Source: a virus. Taken from it: a stretch of 26,886 bases of DNA. The position numbers and the translations under genes are program-made. The stretch covers positions 1 through 26,886 of the IMG/VR virus record IMGVR_UViG_3300024300_000012; one strand, given 5' to 3'. Below the pieces are notes generated by a model that saw only the letters and a list, made by a program, of their open reading frames with translations, was not told the DNA's origin and did no database searches. How positions within the stretch are numbered: position 1 is the stretch's first letter; each line of letters starts with the position of its first letter. Shown here piece after piece: positions 6,921-16,334 of this stretch.

Positions 6921-7848
6921 GAATCCCAAACTCGCTAGTTCGGGGACCCCGACGAAGAAGCCAACAAAGTTTGGTTCTCTAGGAGCGTGGCCTGTTAGAC
7001 CCAAAGTAGGTCGCCCCGCGTTGCCACCCCCCTTGCCTCTGCCGGTAGTCGAAAGCGGACTGAAGATACGGTTCGATGTTGACGCTAAAGACCTGTCAAA
7101 GTTCGGTATCAAGCTAAAGTACTTTCGTGAGGAAAACATCGAGCCTATTCTCGCCAAGGTCCAGGACATCATGTTGCACAACTTCAAGCTGATGATTCAG
7201 TTTATTCATAATGAAGAAGTCGATATGTATACCGGTCAGTCGTTCGGGGCAATCCGCATGAAGAAAGTTCCCGATCCTACGGAGGAATCGGGCTATCGTG
7301 GCTATGTTGGCTATTTCCCTCAAGGTGTTGAGAACTCTGAACGTAATACCTCGAGGCCTGTTATGTCGTATCTCCCCGTGCTTGATAGAGGCTTGCCCCC
7401 TGGTGTTCTTGGTATACAGGGCAATGCTCTTAAAGAGATATCCCCTCAGGGCCGTGAGAGATTGGGTATGTGGGCACTCGAGCATGGGATTACTATCCCG
7501 CCACAAACGATTACTTCACGTATCAAGGTCAAAGGCAAGTATAAAATGAAGACCCATAAACTTCCAACACGCTCGGGTTACAAGAGTGTCGGTTGGGTTC
7601 TTGCCCGCCATATTGGTTCGGCAGGTATGCGTGGCAGGCAATTACGGATGAAGATAGGACAAAGGCTGATGCAGAACTGGACATTATGGCTGGAAGACGC
7701 TATACGTTCGGCAACGTTGCTTGTTGGCGCATTCAATCCGCAACACGTTTCCGGTGTGTTCAGGCCCGAAGCAACCACTATCATTACGCATGGCGGTAGT
7801 GCTAGCCGGAGAATACCTGAGAGGAGGAGAGCAAGGCACGGTGGTTAG
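6877..7848 (+). CDS. Unassigned basic tail-module protein
   Basis: This 323-residue protein starts with a basic, proline-rich arm (residues about 1-60, LPPPLPLPVV) and then has a mixed domain beginning FDVDAKDLSKFGIKLKYF and helix NIEPILAKVQDIMLHNFK. It has a glycine/tyrosine-rich centre (ESGYRGYVGYFPQGVE), a region of basic residues (KVKGKYKMKTHKLPTR) and a highly basic end (RRIPERRRARHGG). I do not recognise a family. The helix-rich middle and its place between chaperone and tape measure suggest a minor virion protein. The high charge could also mean nucleic-acid contact. The ATG lies within the 3' end of the frameshifted chaperone. Confidence 0.6.
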   Translation: MPKLSKLIRIPSLVRNPKLASSGTPTKKPTKFGSLGAWPVRPKVGRPALPPPLPLPVVESGLKIRFDVDAKDLSKFGIKLKYFREENIEPILAKVQDIMLHNFKLMIQFIHNEEVDMYTGQSFGAIRMKKVPDPTEESGYRGYVGYFPQGVENSERNTSRPVMSYLPVLDRGLPPGVLGIQGNALKEISPQGRERLGMWALEHGITIPPQTITSRIKVKGKYKMKTHKLPTRSGYKSVGWVLARHIGSAGMRGRQLRMKIGQRLMQNWTLWLEDAIRSATLLVGAFNPQHVSGVFRPEATTIITHGGSASRRIPERRRARHGG

Positions 7849-7860
7849 AGGAGAGGTTAA

Positions 7861-10800
7861 ATGCCAAATCTAGGTGAATGGTCTGCTAATGTACGGATGC
7901 ATGCCGAGGGCTTTGAGAAGCTCAACGAGATACAGTCCAGAGTTGAGTTAACCAAAGCTAAACTTGAGGGCTTGGCCCGTGCCAGGATTGCGCCGTTAGG
8001 TATTGAACTCGGTAACATCCTGAATACGATACGGGCAACTACTCCGGCGGCCAGAGGATTACAGGAAGAAATCCAGCGTGTCATGAAGAGCGGCAATGTT
8101 TCTCCACGGCAACTGGAAAAGATAGTCGCTAAATCCGGTGAGCAGGCAGTTAAAGCAACTGGGCAAATTAAAAATGTACTCGCTCAGGGCGGAAAAGACG
8201 TCCATAGTATCTACGAAAAGATGAAAACTGACCAGCAGAACTGGGCGTCTTCAGTTCGGGCAAGTGTGCTTGGTGTCGCTGATGATTTCCGCCTTGCTTT
8301 CCCGTCTACCAAAGTCCAGATGGAAAAGAAAGTCGCAAAAGAACTGGAGATTGTCAATAAGCTTGAGGACTTGAGGAACGTTAGAAGCGAGAAAGCTAAC
8401 GTACAACGCTTCAAGCTGAAGAACCAACTCAAGGTTGTCAAGAACGAAATACAGAGTATGGGTGGCAGGGACCTTGTTCAACTCCGCGAGAAGATACTAA
8501 CAACGCTAATGGCTCTTTCGGAAAGTGCCCAAATTACTCCGGAAGCTATACTCAAGGTTGCCAGGGAAATGCAGTTCTTTGGCGAGGTTGCTGATGACGC
8601 AACCGGCAAGGCTACCAAGTTTCAGAGGAGCCTTAACGACATCGCTACTATCTATGGCGAGAAACTCACGAACGAGCAGATTATAGCAACGAACGCCTTG
8701 TCTGCTTACGCTGACGAACTTAACAAAGTACTGGGCACTCAAGGTAAAGTATCTCCCGAACTGGAGCAGTTGTTCAATGTAATAATGTCCCGCAAGCCGA
8801 TGTCTATCGGGCAGGCAAAGGACTTGTTTGGCAGGCTGATGGCAATCGAGGACCTGAATATACCTGATGCCCAAATACGTGACCTTATTTCCAATATGAA
8901 AAAGGCGCTGGAAAAGGAAATTATCCCGACCCTGGTAGAAGCCGAACGTCGCTATAAGGCAACAGGCACTGGCGGATGGACACAGCTTGATCCCAATGTT
9001 AGGGCAAGGCTCGATATGTTAAGCTACGCTGCCCATGGCGCAATGCTTGCCTTTGGTGCAATGCAGGGTTCTATCATTCAAACAGGCTTCTCCTTGATAT
9101 TCCTGAAGTTCTCCCTGCCACAGGTGGTTTTGCCTGTTGCTGCTCTAACTTCCGAACTTCTGCTTTTAGCTAAAGCGTTCAGCTTTGTAAAAGATGTAAT
9201 GATCGGTGCTGCTGAATACAGCCGTCCGATGATAAGTGCTTGGAACGCCTTAACGAAGACGACTAAGAAGCTAAAGAAAGATATTGGTACGGCAATGTTT
9301 GAGCCTTTATACCAATATCTTGGGATACCAGTATTACAGACTGTAAATCAGGTCGTTAAAGAACTTGCCAGCAACTTCATCAGCATATTCAAGGGAGGCG
9401 CAAAGCTTGATGAATTCCGCTGGAACATGAAAGTTATCGGCGAGGGCGTACAAGAGATTCTAGGGTTTGTTAAAGCGCTTGGCAAAGAGTTCAGCGTCGT
9501 GCTGGCCGAGGGCCTCAATATACTGGTCAAGGTTATCAAGCCGATAGCCCAGATTACCGGAACTATTCTAGGCTGGATAGGTAGGACGATCGAGGCGTAC
9601 CCGGTGATAGGAAAAGCCTTAAGTATCGTTGGGATTATGGCTGTAATAGCCTCTCAAGTAACATTAGGGTACTTCCTGCTGAAGGTCTTTATTCCAAGCT
9701 TATGGAACGTTACAAAAGCCATTAATATAGCATCTGCCCGAATGGTGGCATCGGCTGGTGCTACTGGTGTGGTTGCCACTGGTGGTGCTGCTGCCGCTGG
9801 TGGTGCTGCTGCAGGGGCAGGAGGTGCTGCTGCTGCAACAGGCAAAAGGGCAACTGGTGGAGCGGGCCGAGGGGTAGGTAAAACTGTGGCTAAAAGTAGC
9901 GTCTATTTTCTTTTAGCATCACTAGTTGGTGGTTTGTTTGCTGGCGGAAGTGATGTCAACGAACAGTTGATGTACGAAAGAGCCGTGGAGAGAGGCGATA
10001 AGGCAGAAGCATTGCGAATTCGCAATCGCGCCGAAGCACTTGGTCATCCAATAACGCCGATTTTCGGATTTGCTACTGGTGGCATTGTAACAAAGCCGAC
10101 TATTGGGTTAGTTGGTGAAGCTGGTCCCGAGGCCATCATCCCGCTTACCGACGCTAAAGCTGGTGGCGCAACCGGGATGGAGAACTTCACCCAGCGCATC
10201 AAAGTGTTTGTTAATCCTGTAGTCGAGAAACTATCAGAGGGGTTCAAAACTATCACACTGAGATTGCGCGACTTATGGCGTGGGTGGCAAATGATTTCTG
10301 GCCCGTTAGCTGTTGTTACTGGTTGGTTCAGTCGCCTTTGGGGATGGGTTGCCAGGATATTCGGGATGTGGAAAATAAATATCAAAGTCCCTGAATGGCT
10401 GACTACCGATTGGTGGATAAGCAAGTTCGGGGAGTGGAACGTTTCTCTGCCGGACATCTTCAATGCCGAATGGTGGGCAACGAAATGGGAAGATATCAAA
10501 CAACTTGATTGGATACCAGACTTCCTGAAGCCTAATACTTGGGGCGGGTATATCTCGGATTTAGCTAAAACTGTACAGAATTGGTGGGAAAGTGTTAAGC
10601 CTGACTTCTTCCGTCCTGAATGGTGGTCGCTGGTTGCAGGAGAGATCAATGTAGCGTGGCTGACATTAAAAGGCTACTTCATTAGTTTCTCTGTCAGCTT
10701 CATGGAAGTATTTGGCCCATTTATACAAACGATTGTAGATAGCTGGAACAAAATTCCGTGGGTAGGCGAGAAGCTTCATTGGGACTTTAAGGTTGAGGAT

Positions 10801-11211
10801 TATAAGGCGGAATTAAAGCAACTCAGCGAGGCTAATACAAAAGCCATTGCCGAGCAGATTGCTGCTAATAACGCACTTGCTAGGTCAATTAACAACCTCA
10901 AGCAAGCTGGTATGAATACAATGGGTGGCACGTATACGAACCCGCCTTATCCGATTGATTATACCTCTCCATATCCTCAATTCCCAGGACAGCCATTTGC
11001 CAATGGCGGAATAGTTACCCGCCCCACCCGCGCCATCATAGGAGAACGGGGACCAGAGGCAGTTATCCCGCTTTCAAGGATGCCGCAAATCGTGGTTAAT
11101 GTCACAGGGAACTACATACTGGACAAGCATGGTGCCGATGCATTAGCTGATGTCGTATCTGAGAGTATTATGCGAAAGTTACGGAACTACATTCCGGTGT
11201 CGGTGAGATAA
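7861..11211 (+). CDS. Tape measure protein
   Basis: At 1116 residues this is the longest gene of the window. It has a long helical N-terminal half (residues 1-385), hydrophobic stretches at about 386-446 and 580-613, and an Ala/Gly-rich run (about 630-665). The motif GGIVT(K/R)PT...GE.GPEA.IPL occurs twice, at about 740 and 1049; this signature is common in phage tape measures. Between the copies is a Trp-rich part with several EWW or WW pairs, as in NAEWWATKW and FFRPEWWSL. The protein sets tail length and is ejected ahead of DNA; the hydrophobic stretches suit membrane insertion. AGAGGAGAGG precedes the ATG. No lytic-transglycosylase or peptidase motif is evident. Confidence 0.88.
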   Translation: MPNLGEWSANVRMHAEGFEKLNEIQSRVELTKAKLEGLARARIAPLGIELGNILNTIRATTPAARGLQEEIQRVMKSGNVSPRQLEKIVAKSGEQAVKATGQIKNVLAQGGKDVHSIYEKMKTDQQNWASSVRASVLGVADDFRLAFPSTKVQMEKKVAKELEIVNKLEDLRNVRSEKANVQRFKLKNQLKVVKNEIQSMGGRDLVQLREKILTTLMALSESAQITPEAILKVAREMQFFGEVADDATGKATKFQRSLNDIATIYGEKLTNEQIIATNALSAYADELNKVLGTQGKVSPELEQLFNVIMSRKPMSIGQAKDLFGRLMAIEDLNIPDAQIRDLISNMKKALEKEIIPTLVEAERRYKATGTGGWTQLDPNVRARLDMLSYAAHGAMLAFGAMQGSIIQTGFSLIFLKFSLPQVVLPVAALTSELLLLAKAFSFVKDVMIGAAEYSRPMISAWNALTKTTKKLKKDIGTAMFEPLYQYLGIPVLQTVNQVVKELASNFISIFKGGAKLDEFRWNMKVIGEGVQEILGFVKALGKEFSVVLAEGLNILVKVIKPIAQITGTILGWIGRTIEAYPVIGKALSIVGIMAVIASQVTLGYFLLKVFIPSLWNVTKAINIASARMVASAGATGVVATGGAAAAGGAAAGAGGAAAATGKRATGGAGRGVGKTVAKSSVYFLLASLVGGLFAGGSDVNEQLMYERAVERGDKAEALRIRNRAEALGHPITPIFGFATGGIVTKPTIGLVGEAGPEAIIPLTDAKAGGATGMENFTQRIKVFVNPVVEKLSEGFKTITLRLRDLWRGWQMISGPLAVVTGWFSRLWGWVARIFGMWKINIKVPEWLTTDWWISKFGEWNVSLPDIFNAEWWATKWEDIKQLDWIPDFLKPNTWGGYISDLAKTVQNWWESVKPDFFRPEWWSLVAGEINVAWLTLKGYFISFSVSFMEVFGPFIQTIVDSWNKIPWVGEKLHWDFKVEDYKAELKQLSEANTKAIAEQIAANNALARSINNLKQAGMNTMGGTYTNPPYPIDYTSPYPQFPGQPFANGGIVTRPTRAIIGERGPEAVIPLSRMPQIVVNVTGNYILDKHGADALADVVSESIMRKLRNYIPVSVR

Positions 11212-11212
11212 G

Positions 11213-12736
11213 ATGATAACGATTTATCTCATAGACAGGCAACGCGGTGTTGTGGATATCACAGCGTATGTAGATATTACCAGCGTCAATATAACTGATA
11301 GCATCAAGGTTAAAGCTGACTCGTTGCATTTTACTATGAAGATTAAAGGTTGGGAAACTCGCAAGCCGTTAGCCGGAAACAACATCAAAATAGTAAGCAA
11401 CTTACTGAAGTACCCGCATGCTTCATCTGAGGGGTTCGCTACCCGTGTCTACGAGGAAATCGAGTTCTGGGGCCAGATTATGACGGTGACACAGACGATG
11501 CTCAACCCCGTCACTTTCCAGTATGAGGTTGAGTGCCAGGACTGGACACACTGGTTTGACCGCCATCTTGTGACTCTTGATATCGAGGCCGGCCGAACGA
11601 CAAGGGAAATCATCGGGATGCTCGACGACGATACTATTCTTGGCGCCGGCCCTAACCGTTATTCCAATGAGGCTAGCATAGAACCAATATTCACTACCGA
11701 TAATGTTGTTGAGATTGCCGACTGCCCAGCCTTTCAATGGAAGAACGTAGAACCGTCACAGGCGATGGATGAACTTGCCGAAGCTATGGGATGCCAATGG
11801 TACATTGACTATGAGAAGGACGTGCACTTCAATTATCCGCACAAGCTGTTTGAGGGCGCTAATACTCCGGTAACTACGGCAAGCGGGGCAATTGTTATTG
11901 ATGCCGATAACGATAATCTTGTCTACGGCGACCTGGTTATTACAGAAGACTTTACGCAACTGCGCAATCGTGTCATTGTCGCTGAAGCAAAAGAGGCAGC
12001 ACCAACAATGACGACCGACTCCTTTACTACCGACTGGGAGACTAAGTATTTCTTTGCGTTAACCCGCGATGCTTTCTGTCCTGATAACCCAGGGAGTGCC
12101 GAACTAAATACTCTTATGAGAGGTTGGATTAAGAACCGTGTAGACGGGGCGATTGAACGTACTCTTAATGACGTTAAAGTAGACTACAAGGAAGGGCGGT
12201 TTGGTGATGGTAAAGGCGGGGCGAATACTATTTACTGGAATCCGGAGATGAACTCAATCCGCCTACCCGATAACTTCCCTCTCCAGTATTATTACGGGAC
12301 CCCTGGTACTGTCGTGGTTGGCACACAGGCTGTCCTAGAAATACAATACTATGCTGCAGAGGAATTCGAGGATGTGGTATTCAGCCGTGACAGCGTTGAG
12401 GAAGTTCGTGACAGGGAAGGACGTATTTCGTCAGGGCAGTATGAGATAAAAGTATCTGAAGCGCAAATCTACGACAGGACGGACAGGGAACAAATCATGC
12501 AGGCTGCCAATCGTGCCCTGCTACGCTACGGGCAACCAGCCGTGAACGGGTCCTTTTACTCAATGCTTCCGGGGTGGAAGGCGGGGCAAAAGGTAGTTAT
12601 CTCCTCGGTCGTGAGAGGCGAGAAAGAGAATCCTTTTGTTGTAGAGGCATATGTTCAGTCCGTCAAGCGCACCTATCCGTCTGGTGAATGGGTTCGATCC
12701 GAAGTTGATTTCTCGAATACGCCGTGGGGTAATTAG
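11213..12736 (+). CDS. Tail hub-like / distal tail protein
   Basis: This 507-residue protein directly follows the tape measure (TAAGATG junction). It opens with a beta-rich domain (MITIYLIDRQRGVVDITAYV, then SIKVKADSLHFTMKIKGWE) resembling the first domains of gp27-like baseplate hub proteins. Residues about 150-260 contain AFQWKNVEPSQAMDELAEAM and WYIDYEKDVHFNYPHK, a pattern typical of the second hub domain. The end holds a run of strands and helix ADREQIMQAANRALLRYG-like (DREQIMQAANRALLRYG), then a C-terminal beta domain. It probably forms the tip ring that connects the tube to fibres. Close homologues have peptidase or lysozyme tails; no such domain is present here. Confidence 0.65.
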   Translation: MITIYLIDRQRGVVDITAYVDITSVNITDSIKVKADSLHFTMKIKGWETRKPLAGNNIKIVSNLLKYPHASSEGFATRVYEEIEFWGQIMTVTQTMLNPVTFQYEVECQDWTHWFDRHLVTLDIEAGRTTREIIGMLDDDTILGAGPNRYSNEASIEPIFTTDNVVEIADCPAFQWKNVEPSQAMDELAEAMGCQWYIDYEKDVHFNYPHKLFEGANTPVTTASGAIVIDADNDNLVYGDLVITEDFTQLRNRVIVAEAKEAAPTMTTDSFTTDWETKYFFALTRDAFCPDNPGSAELNTLMRGWIKNRVDGAIERTLNDVKVDYKEGRFGDGKGGANTIYWNPEMNSIRLPDNFPLQYYYGTPGTVVVGTQAVLEIQYYAAEEFEDVVFSRDSVEEVRDREGRISSGQYEIKVSEAQIYDRTDREQIMQAANRALLRYGQPAVNGSFYSMLPGWKAGQKVVISSVVRGEKENPFVVEAYVQSVKRTYPSGEWVRSEVDFSNTPWGN

Positions 12737-13678
12737 ATGGGACAACTTGAAGATTTAGCAGTACTGTTAGGCAAGCATGACAAAGCGCCGGAACGACGTG
12801 GGCGACGGCAGACGCAGTCTATCGAACGATACAGATATGCCGAGCGTGGAGAGGGTTCTGTGCTGTCATCCAGTTTCCTTTGTCAGAACTCCAGGTATCC
12901 GGCTCGACTTGACAGGCAACAGTATTTCTCGGAAGTACAGTTGTGTTCGTTGGACCAGCAGTTATTAACATTGTATGACTTCTACGATGGGAACGATTGG
13001 TTCTACGGCACTGGCGGTCAAATTCAGGATAGAAAGATTGGCACTACTTCTATCGGGTATTTGGTATACCTCTTCTCGTCGTGGTTGACTGCCTCAATCT
13101 GTTGGTCTGAAGCGACTACTCGAGAGCAGACCGTCTATCGTATGAACGGCTCGACTTCAACTTGCTCGGCTGCTACCGGTAGCGGATTGGCGACAAATCT
13201 TGCGACAGGCTCTGTTTATGTAATATTCCGTCCAGAGAATATCCTGACCGACCAAGCTATTGTATATGACTACACAGGAGTAGGCGGTTGGAAGTTCTAT
13301 AGCCAAACCAGTGGATTTTACTACTGGGGCGTTACTTGGAATCTAGGGACCGGTAACGGTATGATTGCCAAGCAGTTAACTTCAGGTGACATGAATAAGT
13401 GGTATCTATCGGCTTTTACTTTTAATGGTACGGTTTTTGCTACCTATTGGGTTGATTTGAGTACCGGAGTATTAACTGAGTCGCTTTATAATTATTCTGC
13501 TAGAACAATAGCCCCGTCCGGTTCTACTTTATACCTTGGCGCGACTCCTCTCAACCTGCAGAAATTCACAGGCTCATTCGCAAGGCTAAGCATTATGCCG
13601 GGGAAAATACTGACATCAGCCGAGATTTTGGCGATTGCCGGTGGTAACTACTTCGTTTCTCAGGGGGTAATAGTGTAG
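12737..13678 (+). CDS. Distal tail / fibre protein with LamG-like C-terminal domain
   Basis: The start ATG abuts the preceding stop. Residues about 130-300 look like a concanavalin/LamG-type jelly roll: GSVYVIFRPENIL, a run of Trp/Tyr/Gly strands, WYLSAFTFNG, and a final GSFARLSIMPGKILTSAEI signature, which is typical of laminin-G folds in phage fibres. Such domains usually bind glycans. The first 100 residues are unusually charged (KAPERRGRRQTQSIERYRYAERGEG) and the neighbouring frames are also partly open here, so the N-terminal reading could be less certain than the rest. I would keep this gene as a probable receptor-contact protein. Confidence 0.65.
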   Translation: MGQLEDLAVLLGKHDKAPERRGRRQTQSIERYRYAERGEGSVLSSSFLCQNSRYPARLDRQQYFSEVQLCSLDQQLLTLYDFYDGNDWFYGTGGQIQDRKIGTTSIGYLVYLFSSWLTASICWSEATTREQTVYRMNGSTSTCSAATGSGLATNLATGSVYVIFRPENILTDQAIVYDYTGVGGWKFYSQTSGFYYWGVTWNLGTGNGMIAKQLTSGDMNKWYLSAFTFNGTVFATYWVDLSTGVLTESLYNYSARTIAPSGSTLYLGATPLNLQKFTGSFARLSIMPGKILTSAEILAIAGGNYFVSQGVIV

Positions 13679-13681
13679 AAT

Positions 13682-14848
13682 ATGGAAATGAATGTAAGAG
13701 GCCAAGTAACAGTTAATGGGGTTACTTTCAAAAACCTCACGACTACTTACGCAAGAGAACAACTAGCTACATGGTGGACAGGCGGTACAGTTACCCCGCC
13801 ATCTTATATAGCCATTGGTTATGGGACGGTTGCCGCCTCAGTAGGGGATACGGCGCTGTATAACGAGATATACAGGAAGTCTGCCGTTAGTCGTTTAGCC
13901 AGAGCAACGTATTACGCTAGAATAGCTACAACCTTTACTACCCACGAGCCACCGGTCCCGCCAGGTTCGGCTAGTGTTAACATTAAAGAGATGGGTCTTT
14001 TCGATGGTGGGACTGTCACTATAAACAATAACTGGTTCGAGACATGGACGCCCGGGACGCCAGCTTCACCTAACTCATGGTTGTGGTCCGGTGGCACTCC
14101 CGGTTCTATATCCGGAACAGCAAGCGTTTATGAGGGTTCTGCTGCATGTCGCTTTTCCGGTACTGCTGCCAATGCCCAGTTGTATCAGAACGCTTCATTT
14201 GACTCGTCATGGGTAAGCCAACAGTTCACATTCCGTGTGGCGGTTAAAGCTGGTAGCGCATCGCTGGCAAGGGCTTTCATCTATGATGGGTACACAACGA
14301 CTTACTCCGGCTATAATTCTGGTACTGCGAGTTACGAGGTACTTTCAGCGCAAAAGACACTGTCGGGCACAGCTAACGCGCTGAGGGTTGGTGTGGAACT
14401 AGCTGCTGCAGGAACAGCAGATGTCGACTGGGCAAATGCAGTAAAGAATGGAAACTGTTGGGCAAGAGCAGCAGTGAATGTTACTAAAGAGACTAATGAT
14501 CCTGTAACGGCAATATGGGAGGTATATTCCGAAGAACAGGACGAGGAGGGTTCAATGCCTTATGTGCCTTACAACAATGAAGAGATTTCAGCAGGGACGT
14601 CTTCGTATGGGTCGCTAGACCCTACGAAGTACCAGCCGACAGGAGAGGCACCAGCTCAGAAAGCAGTGCTGACAATAGAGAGTAATCAGTTGCGGTACTG
14701 GGTTCATAGCGGAACGCCTACGGCTTCTTCCGGACACGTTCTTGACCCCGGCGATGTGTTAACGCTCGAGGGCGCAACGACTATAAGCCGGATGAAGTAT
14801 ATTGGCGTTGGCGGAACTGCTACTGTCAAAGTGACTTATGAGAGGTAA
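13682..14848 (+). CDS. Tail fibre-like protein with an inserted carbohydrate-binding-type domain
   Basis: This 388-residue protein has a module split in two: residues 1-110 (AIGYGT, LYNEIYRKS, SVNIKEMGLFDG) and 254-283 (NCWARAAVNVTKETND, then VTAIWEVY). In many phage fibres these halves run directly into each other. Between them, at about 112-253, sits a jelly-roll-like insertion beginning NWFETWTPG and containing SVYEGSAACRFSG and YQNASFDSSW, a carbohydrate-binding module pattern (CBM4/9-like). Residues about 320-388 form a small beta domain (KAVLTIESNQLRYWVHSG) ending in VKVTYER. The protein probably sits on the tail tip and touches the host surface. The arrangement is inferred from sequence pattern only. 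The stop is followed by a GAGG site for the next gene. Confidence 0.65.
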   Translation: MEMNVRGQVTVNGVTFKNLTTTYAREQLATWWTGGTVTPPSYIAIGYGTVAASVGDTALYNEIYRKSAVSRLARATYYARIATTFTTHEPPVPPGSASVNIKEMGLFDGGTVTINNNWFETWTPGTPASPNSWLWSGGTPGSISGTASVYEGSAACRFSGTAANAQLYQNASFDSSWVSQQFTFRVAVKAGSASLARAFIYDGYTTTYSGYNSGTASYEVLSAQKTLSGTANALRVGVELAAAGTADVDWANAVKNGNCWARAAVNVTKETNDPVTAIWEVYSEEQDEEGSMPYVPYNNEEISAGTSSYGSLDPTKYQPTGEAPAQKAVLTIESNQLRYWVHSGTPTASSGHVLDPGDVLTLEGATTISRMKYIGVGGTATVKVTYER

Positions 14849-14853
14849 CTAAA

Positions 14854-15555
14854 ATGACAGCGAATATGAGTCGTCCGTTTACCAATCAGGACCTTTGTAG
14901 TGCTGACTTTCTGAACCTATTGCGTGATGATGTTCTGGATGAAGCAACAGGGCACAAGCATACAGGTGCGACTGACGATGGATATCTTCTGACTTATTAT
15001 GGTACGCTGGCTAACCGTCCGGCAGCATCAGCGTCAAACAAGGGGTTCTTGTATTTCGCCAGCGATGAATCGGTCCTGTATCGTAGCAACGGCTCAAGCT
15101 GGGACACGATTTCTGTAGCGCGGACGGACAACCTGATTAAGATGGTTTGGAAAGCTGCTAACCAGACAATCAACAATAGTACTACTCTTCAAGATGATAC
15201 TCACTTGAAACTCACGGTAGCAGCTAACGATGTCTATCAAATTAGGATGACACTTAAAATTACATTCAATGGTACCTCAGACTTGAAATGGAAATTTACC
15301 ATACCCTCTGGTGCATCAATGACGTGGTGGTACCAATCGGTTGACGGAACACCATTGAATGGAACTGATGCCACCGGCGAATCAGTATGGCAGGGTGGTG
15401 ATAGTAAATATCACGCAGTTGATATGCTTTACGTTGGTGGTACCGTTGCTGGAACGGTTCAGTTTCAGTGGGCGCAGTATTCGCCTGTAGTTGTAGACGA
15501 TACAATACATATTGGCTCTAACCTAATAGCACATAGGATTTCACCGGTAATGTAA
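14854..15555 (+). CDS. Tail fibre / distal tail protein
   Basis: This 233-residue protein has a helical N-terminus (FTNQDLCSADFLNLLRDDVL), a linker with HKHTGATDDG, then a short module common to fibre bases: TLANRPAASASNKGFLYFAS and VLYRSNGSSWDTIS. The second half is beta-rich (RMTLKITFNGTSDLKWKFTI, GTVAGTVQFQWAQYSP) and ends in HRISPVM, as in trimeric fibre heads. It is the last virion gene before the membrane protein. Its TAA overlaps the next ATG. Confidence 0.6.
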   Translation: MTANMSRPFTNQDLCSADFLNLLRDDVLDEATGHKHTGATDDGYLLTYYGTLANRPAASASNKGFLYFASDESVLYRSNGSSWDTISVARTDNLIKMVWKAANQTINNSTTLQDDTHLKLTVAANDVYQIRMTLKITFNGTSDLKWKFTIPSGASMTWWYQSVDGTPLNGTDATGESVWQGGDSKYHAVDMLYVGGTVAGTVQFQWAQYSPVVVDDTIHIGSNLIAHRISPVM

Positions 15556-15758
15556 TGAGATGTCTGTATCTCGTATCAGGCGCACTTACCGGGTCGCTAT
15601 TGACAGTTACGACAGCGGATATAGTCTACCTGTGGTGGATAGGCAGGTGGTATGAAATCCAGCCGATACTTGACCTCGAGTTAATATCGCTGGTCCTGCT
15701 GTTCGCGTTCGGGTTGTCATTCTGTATATGGAGTCTTCGCCTGTTGAAACGCCGTTAG
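15555..15758 (+). CDS. Small two-helix membrane protein, holin candidate
   Basis: The ATG overlaps the previous TAA (TAATG). The 67-residue product has two hydrophobic segments, roughly residues 3-25 (LYLVSGALTGSLLTV and on) and 40-61 (LELISLVLLFAFGLSFCIWS), and ends in LLKRR, a positive-inside end. Location at the end of the tail module and the two-segment layout fit a holin, but no endolysin is next to it in this window, so this is only a candidate. It could be another small membrane protein. Confidence 0.5.
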   Translation: MRCLYLVSGALTGSLLTVTTADIVYLWWIGRWYEIQPILDLELISLVLLFAFGLSFCIWSLRLLKRR

Positions 15759-15764
15759 GGTACT

Positions 15765-15843
15765 GTCCATTTCATTCAAGAAGCCACTTTTTAGCCTGCT
15801 GGACAAGCTGGCAGTATGAAACTATAGGCTAGGCAAAATGGAC
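15765..15843. repeat. Nested inverted repeat between convergent genes
   Basis: Between the ends of the two converging arms, GTCCATTT at 15765-15772 is complementary to AAATGGAC at 15836-15843, and TAGCCT at 15792-15797 is complementary to AGGCTA at 15826-15831. The arms are offset unequally, so this is not a simple terminator hairpin, but it could terminate transcription from both sides. There is a short T run (CTTTTTAG) at about 15787-15794. No genes lie here. Confidence 0.4.
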
Positions 15844-15844
15844 G

Positions 15845-16333
15845 TTAATTCTGATGGCGTTCAAGATAGAACTGGTGCGTGGAACGGAATTCCCCGGACT
15901 CAATGGAGTCTTTAACCCGCGCCTTAAACAGGTCTGTCGCTTTCCAAAACGATAAGCCGTTCATGAGTTTCGGCTCAAAAAGGCAGTTAGTATAAACCCA
16001 TAATCGTGGGGCTATGTACCACGAATACTTATCAGCCTTGGCCATTTTCGAGCTTGGAAGCCGTGAATACTCGCAGTGTCCGGCTGTTAACAAAAAGTAT
16101 TCAAACCCGAACCACCGACCGGCAATCGTAGCACCTGTCCGCCAATGCGCCTTTTTCTGCTCGACATCATTCAAGTAGTCAAGGCCCCAATGCCCTATAT
16201 CGTGCAACAGGATGCAGACGGTTTCTTTGAAAGTTGGGAACTTCCCGTACAGCTTTCGCCATGATAGCCAAACTAGAAAACAATGGACAAACGAATGGCA
16301 ACCGAACAGTATAGAGATAGTGCCTTGTTTCAT
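15845..16333 (-). CDS. HD-domain metal-dependent phosphohydrolase-like protein
   Basis: This 162-residue protein has the HD signature: H13 and H17 near the N-terminus, HD at 44-45 in LLHDIGHW, H86, and an ADKYSW late motif. These are the expected metal ligands of the HD superfamily, which includes nucleotidases and phosphodiesterases. It starts one base after the stop of the SPL-type gene (TAAAATG), so the two are co-translated and may work on one pathway. The substrate is not visible. The N-terminus lacks a signal peptide. Confidence 0.7.
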   Translation of the reverse strand: MKQGTISILFGCHSFVHCFLVWLSWRKLYGKFPTFKETVCILLHDIGHWGLDYLNDVEQKKAHWRTGATIAGRWFGFEYFLLTAGHCEYSRLPSSKMAKADKYSWYIAPRLWVYTNCLFEPKLMNGLSFWKATDLFKARVKDSIESGEFRSTHQFYLERHQN

Positions 16334-16334
16334 T

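Noticed and set aside
9721-9860. Ala/Gly-rich low-complexity stretch, open in several frames
   Set aside because: It is the flexible part of the tape measure; the open opposite-strand frames are shadows of GC-rich codons.
12777-12968. Alternative frame under the fibre gene at 12737
   Set aside because: It has no ribosome site and a biased composition; the long frame with a LamG-like end is preferred, though its first 100 residues are less certain.
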